Source: Solwaraspora sp. WMMA2056 (lineage in GTDB: Bacteria > Actinomycetota > Actinomycetes > Mycobacteriales > Micromonosporaceae). From it: 64,000 bases of DNA. The stretch lies in the NCBI RefSeq assembly GCF_030345095.1, contig NZ_CP128360.1, positions 1,674,001-1,738,000 of the forward strand, written 5' to 3'. The first letter of the stretch is position 1, and every line of letters begins with the position of its first letter. Positions 51,989-64,000 of this stretch are shown piece after piece. The notes beneath the pieces are model-generated. The model did no database searches, had not been told where the DNA came from, and worked only from the letters and a program-made list of their open reading frames with translations. Made by a program: the position numbers and the translations under genes.

Positions 51989-52024
51989 TATTCCTGTGTG
52001 GAATAATTATTCCTCACAGGAATA
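51989..52024. promoter_or_regulatory. 36-bp near-perfect composite palindrome
   Basis: The arms match at 17 of 18 positions. It is built of two TTCC-N5-GGAA boxes (51991-52003 and 52010-52022) joined by TAATTA, so each half is itself a partial palindrome. It is AT-rich in GC-rich DNA. It lies 78 bases after the DUF397 gene and about 160 before the thiamine promoter. It is most like a double operator for a dimeric regulator, though a cruciform or terminator role is possible. Confidence 0.7.
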
Positions 52025-52080
52025 TTGCTGAAACCATACCTGCGCTGGACGAGGACAGGTTGGCTCCCGCCGGTCAGCCA

Positions 52081-52113
52081 CGACCTCGACCGCGGTGCGC
52101 GACCTCGACCGCG
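52081..52113. repeat. 14-bp direct repeat upstream of the thiamine operon
   Basis: CGACCTCGACCGCG occurs at 52081-52094 and 52100-52113, 19 bases apart. The rest of the 51912-52180 gap shows no gene. Confidence 0.7.
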
Positions 52114-52180
52114 CGGTGAGCCTGGTCACGGCCGACAGCGGGGCGAGGGCGGCAGACCGAAGGTTGCCTCGGATTGGCCC

Positions 52181-52209
52181 TTGGCGGATCGACGAGACCG
52201 TCGTACGGT
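52181..52209 (+). promoter_or_regulatory. Promoter for the thiamine operon
   Basis: TTGGCG (52181-52186), 17 bases, TACGGT (52204-52209). The start would be near 52216, just before the TPP aptamer. Confidence 0.7.
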
Positions 52210-52221
52210 AACAGGCAAGTA

Positions 52222-52315
52222 ACCCACGGGAGCCCGGTGCACCGGGCTGAGAGGGAGGCTGACGCGGCCTCCGACCGTCGAACCTGATCCGGGTAATGCC
52301 GGCGCAGGGAGGAGC
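52222..52315 (+). ncRNA. TPP riboswitch (THI element)
   Basis: The conserved pieces occur in order: CACGGGAGCCCG, then CTGAGAGGGAGGC, then ACCGTCGAACCTGATCCGG, GTAATGCCGGCGCAGGGAG. These form the pyrimidine-sensing and pyrophosphate-sensing arms of the thiamine pyrophosphate aptamer. The ribosome binding site of thiE (AGGGAGGAG, 52306-52314) is the 3' end of the closing stem. TPP binding should therefore block translation initiation directly; no separate terminator is seen. Confidence 0.95.
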
Positions 52316-52321
52316 GTTGCC

Positions 52322-52992
52322 GTGCCGTCCCTTGGGCGACTGCATCTGATCACCGACACCCGACCCGGGTGCGACCCGCTCGGCGTACTGCGGGCCGCGT
52401 TGGCCGCCGCCCGCGCTGCCGACGCCGTCGCCGACCTCGTCGTGCAGGTGCGCGTCGAGGACGACATGTCCGACCGGGACGCCTACGAGTTGACCGTCCG
52501 TGCGGTCGCCGAATGCACCGCGTACCGGGTGACCTGCCTGGTCAACGACCGGTTGCACATCGCACTCGCCACCGGCGCGGCCGGCGCGCACGTCGGCGCG
52601 GCGGACCTGCCGGTCGACGCCGCCCGTCGGGTGCTCGGGCCGGCCGCGATCCTCGGTGCCACCGCGCGCGACCCGGCCACCGGGCGGGCGGCGGTCGCCG
52701 CCGGGGCGACGTACCTGGGGGTCGGGCCGTGCTACGCCACCGGCACCAAGACCGGGCTGCCCGACCCGATCGGGCCGGCCGGGCTGGCCGCCGTCGCCGC
52801 CGCGGTCGACGTACCGGTGGTCGCGATCGCCGGGGTCACCGTGGACCGGGTTGCACACCTGCTGGCCGCCGGGGCGTACGGGGTCGCGGTGGTCGGCGCG
52901 ATCGCGGCCGCCGCCGACCCGGGCCGGGCCACCGCCGAACTGCTGACAGCGGTACGTCGTCGGCCGACCGCCGCCGCCGACGGAGCGCCGGC

Positions 52993-52996
<4 letters not shown>
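52322..52996 (+). CDS. thiE: Thiamine phosphate synthase ThiE
   Basis: A 224-residue TIM-barrel enzyme that joins HMP-PP to the thiazole phosphate. The GTG at 52322 lies seven bases after the riboswitch. The motif GATYLGVGPCYATGTKTGLPDPIGPAGL holds the phosphate-binding T-x-T-K-like segment, and VAIAGVTVDRVAHLLAAGAYGVAVVGAI the final loops. The normally conserved Q-x-R-x-K box reads VQVRVEDD, so the Lys is changed. It overlaps thiO by four bases. A second ThiE/TenI-like gene lies at 55093. Confidence 0.9.
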
Positions 52997-59793
<6,797 letters not shown>

Positions 59794-59864
59794 GCCGGGA
59801 GGTTACGGCGGGCGGCCCCTACTGTCGACCGCAGCGCCGTCCGGTGCACCCGGTGGGCTCCACC

Positions 59865-60806
59865 TCAGCTCAGCTGCGGCAGCACCTCGGCGGCGACGAG
59901 TTCCAGGTGGTCCAGGTCGGCCAGGTCGATGAAGCGCAGGTGCACCCGGCTGGTGCCGATCGCGGCGAGCTCGCCGATCCGGTCCACCAGTTGTGCCGGG
60001 GAGCCGACCACCGGATCCTCCGGCGGCAGCGCGCTCTTCTCGTGCAGCGGCGCGGCCCGGCGGGCAGCTTCGGCGTCGGTGCGGCCGATCGCGATGACGA
60101 TGCCGGCCGACAGCGTCAACGGCGGCCGGTCCTGCTCGGTACGGCCGGTCCGGTGACAGGCTTCGATCACCCGTTCGTATGCCGCCGCCGTCTCGGGAAC
60201 CGACTTGAACGGCATGTTGAACTCGTCGGCGAACCGGGCGGCCAGCTCCGGGGTGCGTTTCGGGCCGCGCCCGCCGACGATGATCGGTGGGCCGGGCACC
60301 TGCACCGGCTTCGGCAGCGCCGGCGCGTCGACCAGCTGGTAGTGGTCGCCGTAGTAGCTGTACGTGTCGCCGACCGGGGTCCGCCACAACCCGGTGATCA
60401 CCTCGAGCTGCTCGGCGAGCCGGTCGAACCGTTCGCCGACCGGCGGGAACGGCAGCCCGTACGAGGTGTGCTCGCGGGCGTACCAGCCGGCACCGATGCC
60501 GAGGTCGACCCGGCCGCCGCTCATCTGGTCGACCTGGGCGACCATCACCGCCAGCGGGCCCGGCAGCCGGAAGGTGGCCGAGGTGACCAGGGTACCGAGC
60601 CGGATCCGGGTCGTCTCCCGGGCCAGCGCGGCCAGCGTCAGCCAGGCATCGGTCGGGCCGGGCAGGGCGAGCTGCTCACCCATCGACTGGTAGTGGTCGG
60701 CCCGCAGGTAGCCCTCGAAGCCGGACTCCTCGGCGAGCCGGGCCAGCCGCAGCTGGTCGTCGTAGCTGGCACCACGGTGCGGTTCGGTGAACACGCTGAC
60801 CCGCAT
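59865..60806 (-). CDS. LLM-class flavin-dependent oxidoreductase (F420/FMN type)
   Basis: A 313-residue luciferase-like TIM-barrel oxidoreductase. The ATG at 60806 has a ribosome binding site (GGAGGA, 60815-60820 on the complement), which rules out longer starts. Typical marks are LRLARLAEESGFEGYLRADHY, LGTLVTSATFRLPGPLAVMVAQVDQMSGGRVDLGIGAGWYAREH and PPIIVGGRGPKRTPELAARFADEFN. The family uses F420 or reduced FMN and includes SsuD-type sulfonate monooxygenases. It follows the transporter ATPase gene by two bases, so it probably acts on the transported compound. Confidence 0.9.
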   Translation of the reverse strand: MRVSVFTEPHRGASYDDQLRLARLAEESGFEGYLRADHYQSMGEQLALPGPTDAWLTLAALARETTRIRLGTLVTSATFRLPGPLAVMVAQVDQMSGGRVDLGIGAGWYAREHTSYGLPFPPVGERFDRLAEQLEVITGLWRTPVGDTYSYYGDHYQLVDAPALPKPVQVPGPPIIVGGRGPKRTPELAARFADEFNMPFKSVPETAAAYERVIEACHRTGRTEQDRPPLTLSAGIVIAIGRTDAEAARRAAPLHEKSALPPEDPVVGSPAQLVDRIGELAAIGTSRVHLRFIDLADLDHLELVAAEVLPQLS

Positions 60807-60808
60807 GG

Positions 60809-61594
60809 TCACTCTCCTCCGATCCCGGCCGACGCCGGGGTTTCCCGTTCCATCAGGACCTCGTGCAGGTCGGCGCTGCACCGCGCGACGTCCTCGGTGT
60901 GCGCGTTGCGCCCCAGGCTGCGCGGGCGCGGGATGTCGATAGGCAGGATCTTGCGGATCCGCCCCGGCCGGGGGCTGAGCACGACGACCCGGTCGGCGAG
61001 CAGGACCGCCTCGTCGATCGAATGGGTGACGAAGACGATGGTGGCCGCGCGTTCCATATGGATGCGCTGCAGCTCGACCGACAACTCCTCCCGGGTGAGG
61101 GCGTCCAGGGCGGAGAACGGCTCGTCCATCAGCATGACCTGGGGCTCGGTGATCAGCGAGCGGCACAACGACACCCGCTGCTGCATGCCGCCGGAGAGCT
61201 CGTGCGGCAGTCGCTTCTCGAACCCGGTCAGGCCGACCAGGTCGAGCAGCTCCAGCGCCCTGGCCCGGTGCTGGGCACGGCGCAGGCCGAAGATCTCGAC
61301 CGGCAGCAGGACGTTGTCCAGCACGGACCGCCAGGGCAGCAGCGCCGGGCGTTGGAACAGCATCGCGATGTCGCGGCGGGCCTTGACCACCCGCTGCCCG
61401 CCGACCGTGACGGTGCCGGCGGTCGTCGGCAGCAGCCCGGCGACCAGCCGTAGCAGGGTGGACTTGCCGCAGCCGGAGCGGCCGACGACCGCGACGAACT
61501 CACCGGCGGCGACCGACAGGTCGATGCCCTGCAGTGCTTCCACTGTGCCGGACCGGCCGGTGAACGTTCGCCCGACGCCACTGAGCTCGATCAT
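60809..61594 (-). CDS. ABC transporter ATP-binding protein (SsuB/TauB/ThiZ type)
   Basis: A 261-residue ATPase of the nitrate/sulfonate/taurine/HMP importer family. Walker A is GRSGCGKST, the signature is LSGGMQQRVS, Walker B is QVMLMDEPFSALD, and the switch His is in VTHSIDEAVLL. It reads away from its presumed partners, the binding protein (61898) and the permease (63023), with a 303-base shared regulatory region. A TACTCT -10-like box (61639-61644, minus strand) lies upstream without a clear -35. It forms an operon with the LLM oxidoreductase. Confidence 0.92.
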   Translation of the reverse strand: MIELSGVGRTFTGRSGTVEALQGIDLSVAAGEFVAVVGRSGCGKSTLLRLVAGLLPTTAGTVTVGGQRVVKARRDIAMLFQRPALLPWRSVLDNVLLPVEIFGLRRAQHRARALELLDLVGLTGFEKRLPHELSGGMQQRVSLCRSLITEPQVMLMDEPFSALDALTREELSVELQRIHMERAATIVFVTHSIDEAVLLADRVVVLSPRPGRIRKILPIDIPRPRSLGRNAHTEDVARCSADLHEVLMERETPASAGIGGE

Positions 61595-61821
61595 GCGGCC
61601 GGCTGCTCCCTCGTCCAGAGTCGATCAACAGCCGGGACAGAGTATCCGGATCGTGCCGACGACGCACTACCCGTACGGTAAACACTTTTGCTGCCGGTCG
61701 GGCATCCACACTGACCGCCTGTCGCATTGGTCAGCATTCCCTCGTACTCTGTTGCCCGCGAAGATTCCCGACGCGACCGCGGCGCCCCTTCCGGCCCCCA
61801 CCGGTGAGACGCCGCGCCGGA

Positions 61822-61882
61822 CCAACTACCCCCTCTGGTTGGCGCTGCGACCTGCGGGTCGTCGACCAACCGTCCGGGTTGG
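61822..61882 (+). promoter_or_regulatory. Four-segment leader with alternative pairings
   Basis: Segments CCAAC (61822-61826), GGTTGG (61837-61842), CCAACC (61866-61871) and GGTTGG (61877-61882) can pair 1:2 and 3:4, or 2:3. A CGACC-TGCG-GGTCG hairpin (61848-61861) lies inside the 2:3 form. Segment 4 overlaps the ribosome binding site GGAAAGGA of the binding-protein gene. No TPP aptamer motif is present. A switch is inferred from geometry only. Confidence 0.4.
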
Positions 61883-61897
61883 AAAGGACACACCCTC

Positions 61898-62932
61898 ATG
61901 ACAAGGCTCACCCGCACGATCGCCGCAACCGCCATGGCCGCGGCCCTTGCGGTCACCGGCGCCTGCAGTGCGGACGACGGTGACGAGGCCTCAGGCGGCG
62001 GCACCGAGGAACTGAAGAAAGTGACGTACCTCACTTCCTTCGGGAACTTCGGTCGTGATTCGTACGCCTGGGTCGCCAAGGACAAGGGCTTCTTCACCGA
62101 GGCCGGATTCGACGTGGAGATCAAGCCCGGTGCCGGCACCGGCGACAACATCAAGACCGTCGTCGCCGGACAGGCCCACTTCACCCCGATCGACCTGACC
62201 GGTGGCCTGTTGCAGTTCGGCAACGGACAGGCCAAGGACTTCGTCGTCGTCGCCGGCATCCAGCAGCGCACCATGGCGGCGATCATCGCCCTGGACGGCA
62301 ACGGCATCACCACCCCGAAGGACCTGGAAGGCAAGAAGCTCGCCGACACCCCCGGCTCGGTGGTGCGCAACCTCTTCCCGACGTACGCGTCACTGGCCGG
62401 CATCGACGAGACCAAGGTGGAGTGGGTCAACGGCACCCCGCAGACCCTGATGGGCACCCTCGCCTCCGGGCAGGTCGACGGCATCGGCCAGTTCGTCGTC
62501 GGTAAGCCCACCGTGGAGACCGTCGCCCAGGGCAAGGCCGCCGTCGTGCTGCCGTACAGCGACATCATGACCGACCTGTACGGCAACGTGCTGATCACCT
62601 CGACGAAGATCGCCGAGGAGGACCCGGAGATGGTCAAGCGGTTCAGTGCCGCGCTGCTCAAGGGCCTGGAGTACAGCATCGCCAACCCGCAGGAGGCCGG
62701 CGAAATCCTCGCCGCGAACGTGGAGGAGGCCAACCCGGCCGCCGCCGCCGCCGAGCTCGAGCTGATGGCCGCGTTCGTCAAGTCCACCAGCTCCGGCGTG
62801 CCGGTCGGGGCGCTGGACAGCCAGCGGATCGCCCGCAGCATCGCGATCCTGCAGGGTGCCGGTGCGATCCCGGCGGGTCTGGAGCCGGAGCAGGTCGTCA
62901 ACTTCGACCTGGCACCGAACGCCGAGTCCTGA
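61898..62932 (+). CDS. ABC transporter substrate-binding lipoprotein (NMT1/SsuA type)
   Basis: A 344-residue periplasmic-type binding protein. The signal peptide ends in a lipobox (AVTGAC), so it should be a lipoprotein. The mature part matches NMT1/THI5-like and SsuA folds: TYLTSFGNFGRDSYAWVAKDKGFFTEAGFDVEI, VVAGQAHFTPIDLTGG, and KKLADTPGSVVRNLFPTY. THI5-like members bind pyrimidine precursors of thiamine (HMP or formylaminopyrimidine), while SsuA/TauA bind sulfonates. The nearby thi operon favours the first and the LLM oxidoreductase the second. Start at the ATG at 61898 after GGAAAGGACA. The permease gene follows. Confidence 0.88.
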   Translation: MTRLTRTIAATAMAAALAVTGACSADDGDEASGGGTEELKKVTYLTSFGNFGRDSYAWVAKDKGFFTEAGFDVEIKPGAGTGDNIKTVVAGQAHFTPIDLTGGLLQFGNGQAKDFVVVAGIQQRTMAAIIALDGNGITTPKDLEGKKLADTPGSVVRNLFPTYASLAGIDETKVEWVNGTPQTLMGTLASGQVDGIGQFVVGKPTVETVAQGKAAVVLPYSDIMTDLYGNVLITSTKIAEEDPEMVKRFSAALLKGLEYSIANPQEAGEILAANVEEANPAAAAAELELMAAFVKSTSSGVPVGALDSQRIARSIAILQGAGAIPAGLEPEQVVNFDLAPNAES

Positions 62933-63022
62933 CCGACGGCGGGTCCGGGTGGGCCGTCGCCGCGACGGCGACCCACCCGGACCCGCTCGCGGCCGGCCCG
63001 AGTCCGAGCCCGAGGAGTGTCG

Positions 63023-63862
63023 ATGACCGTACTCAAACCTGCGGCCCGACCGGTACGGGCCGTGCCCGTGGTCGCGCCACCGGCGGGGCGCGCCGGTGGC
63101 CGGGCCGCCGCCGTACTGCTGCCACTCGCCGGCCTGCTGGTGACCGGGCTCGCCTGGTGGCTGGCCACCAGCGTGCTCCAGCTGGTCCACCCGGCGGTGC
63201 TGCCACCCCCGCAGGACGTGTGGGGCGCGTTCGCCCCCCGTGCCCAGCGACTGCTGGAGCACACCCTGACGACCACCCTCGAGACCGTCGCCGGCTTCGC
63301 CCTGTCCACCGTCGCCGGGGTGCTGATCGGACTGGCGCTGGCCATCTCCCAGACGGTGGAGCGGATGTTCACCCCGCTGCTGGTGGCGCTCAACGCCGTA
63401 CCGAAGATCGCGCTTGCGCCGCTGCTCGTCGCCACCCTCGGGTGGGGTCAGCAGCCGATTCTGACGATGGTCTTCCTGCTCTGCTTCTTCCCGATCGTGC
63501 TGGGCACCGCGACCGGGCTGACCTCCACCCCCGCCGACCTCGCCGAGCTGGCCCGGTCGCTGGACGCCTCCCGCTGGCAGACGTTCCGCAAGGTACGGCT
63601 GCCGGCCGCGCTGCCGCAGATCCTCGTCGGTTTGAAAGTCGCGATGCCGCTGGCCGCGATCGGCGCGATCATCGGTGAGTTCTACGCCGGTGAGGAGGGC
63701 CTGGGCTACTTCATCCTGCAGACCGGCGGGATGGGCGACACCGCCGCCGCCTGGGCCGCGATCATCCTGGTCGCGTTGATGAGCATCGGGCTCTACTTCA
63801 GCGTCGTGCTGGTCGAACAGCGGCTGCTGCCCTGGGTCCGGGAGACCACCTCGGCCCGCTGA
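63023..63862 (+). CDS. ABC transporter permease (SsuC/TauC/ThiX type)
   Basis: A 279-residue inner membrane component with six or so helices. The ATG at 63023 follows CGAGGAG; a GTG at 63017 would overlap that site. The EAA-type loop reads LARSLDASRWQTFRKVRLPAALPQILVGLKVA, the docking site for the ATPase encoded at 61594. The segment AVLPPPQDVWGAF near the N-terminus is usual for this importer family. It is cotranscribed with the binding protein, about 90 bases apart, and is followed by a 19-bp hairpin. Confidence 0.92.
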   Translation: MTVLKPAARPVRAVPVVAPPAGRAGGRAAAVLLPLAGLLVTGLAWWLATSVLQLVHPAVLPPPQDVWGAFAPRAQRLLEHTLTTTLETVAGFALSTVAGVLIGLALAISQTVERMFTPLLVALNAVPKIALAPLLVATLGWGQQPILTMVFLLCFFPIVLGTATGLTSTPADLAELARSLDASRWQTFRKVRLPAALPQILVGLKVAMPLAAIGAIIGEFYAGEEGLGYFILQTGGMGDTAAAWAAIILVALMSIGLYFSVVLVEQRLLPWVRETTSAR

Positions 63863-63881
63863 CCGGCACCGTACCGACGAC

Positions 63882-63923
63882 CGACGGGTCGGTCCCACCG
63901 GCAACGGTGGGACCGACCCGTCG
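63882..63923. terminator. 19-bp perfect terminator hairpin
   Basis: The arms 63882-63900 and 63905-63923 pair perfectly around a GCAA tetraloop. It lies between the permease and a gene ending on the other strand, so it may serve both. Confidence 0.85.
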
Positions 63924-63932
63924 AGCGACAGG

Positions 63933-64000
63933 TCAGCTGGCCAGCCGCCAGCGGCCACCCCGGAACACCAGCATCGTCAGCGCCTGCGGCATCAGCCCCG
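63933..64000 (-). CDS. 3' end of an unassigned gene
   Basis: The minus strand is open from base 64000 to a TGA at 63933-63935, giving a C-terminus LMPQALTMLVFRGGRWRLAS. Only 21 residues are visible and no family can be named. It is supported by its position just beyond a bidirectional terminator. Confidence 0.4.
   Translation of the reverse strand, partial: GLMPQALTMLVFRGGRWRLAS

Noticed and set aside
61600-61897. A second TPP riboswitch before the binding-protein gene.
   Set aside because: The CTGAGA and ACCTGA-type aptamer motifs are absent; only simple hairpins are present.

Overview
The window is a high-GC actinobacterial chromosome segment that most resembles the Micromonosporaceae (Micromonospora, Salinispora and relatives). 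The support for this is very GC-rich third codon positions, frequent GTG/TTG starts, actinobacterial gene orders (rpmG-hadA-hadB-trpT-secE-nusG; rplJL-rpoBC; rpsLG-fusA-tuf; the S10/spc/alpha ribosomal block), a DUF397 gene, and the RpoB and ribosomal protein sequences. The assignment is an inference from sequence style; no database was searched.

Layout. 1-3746: the 3' end of nuoN, the membrane protease htpX, an MFS transporter and, on the minus strand, a YajQ family protein. 3895-5278: tRNA-Tyr followed by a decayed accessory stretch with an apparent tyrosine-recombinase C-terminal relic, a small unassigned ORF, a tandem repeat and an AT-rich patch. 5279-8046: a tiny secreted peptide gene directly upstream of a membrane GAF-GGDEF-EAL protein. 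8145-9753: tRNA-Thr, tRNA-Met, rpmG, two MaoC-type dehydratase genes and tRNA-Trp. 9891-27785: secE-nusG-rplKA, rplJL, rpoBC, two small membrane proteins, rpsLG-fusA-tuf. 28190-46999: the S10, spc and alpha ribosomal protein clusters with secY, adk, map, a DUF1707 gene, infA, rpmJ, rpoA, rplQ and truA. 47009-51467: a proline-rich single-pass membrane protein (minus strand), an RsmC-like methyltransferase, an ABC-F ATPase and an aldo/keto reductase. 51544-51911: the tail of a truncated XRE-type regulator overlapping a DUF397 gene. 52181-58186: a TPP-riboswitch-controlled thiamine operon, thiE-thiO-thiS-thiG-thiE2/tenI-thiD-thiC. 58168-59793 (minus): a polytopic membrane protein with a Pro/Ala repeat tail. 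59865-63862: an NMT1/SsuA-type ABC transporter split into divergent arms, with an LLM-class oxidoreductase in the ATPase arm. A partial minus-strand gene closes the window.

How the parts work together. Most of the window is the transcription and translation apparatus (RNA polymerase beta, beta' and alpha; most ribosomal proteins; EF-G, EF-Tu, IF1) with the secretion channel (SecE, SecY). Good -35/-10 promoter matches precede tRNA-Thr, tRNA-Trp, rplK, rplJ, rpoB, rpsL, infA and the thiamine operon. Several operons end in long perfect hairpins. The right side makes thiamine: ThiC supplies HMP-P and ThiD phosphorylates it; ThiO, ThiS and ThiG build the thiazole; ThiE joins the halves. The adjacent ABC transporter could import a pyrimidine precursor, or alternatively an alkanesulfonate.

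Less expected signals: an identical 20-nt element at the same distance upstream of rpsL and rpsJ; a 36-bp near-perfect composite palindrome in an AT-rich spot between the DUF397 gene and the thiamine operon; a four-segment mutually exclusive hairpin leader before the transporter binding protein; the secreted peptide/c-di-GMP gene pair; and natural substitutions in the RpoB rifamycin region.
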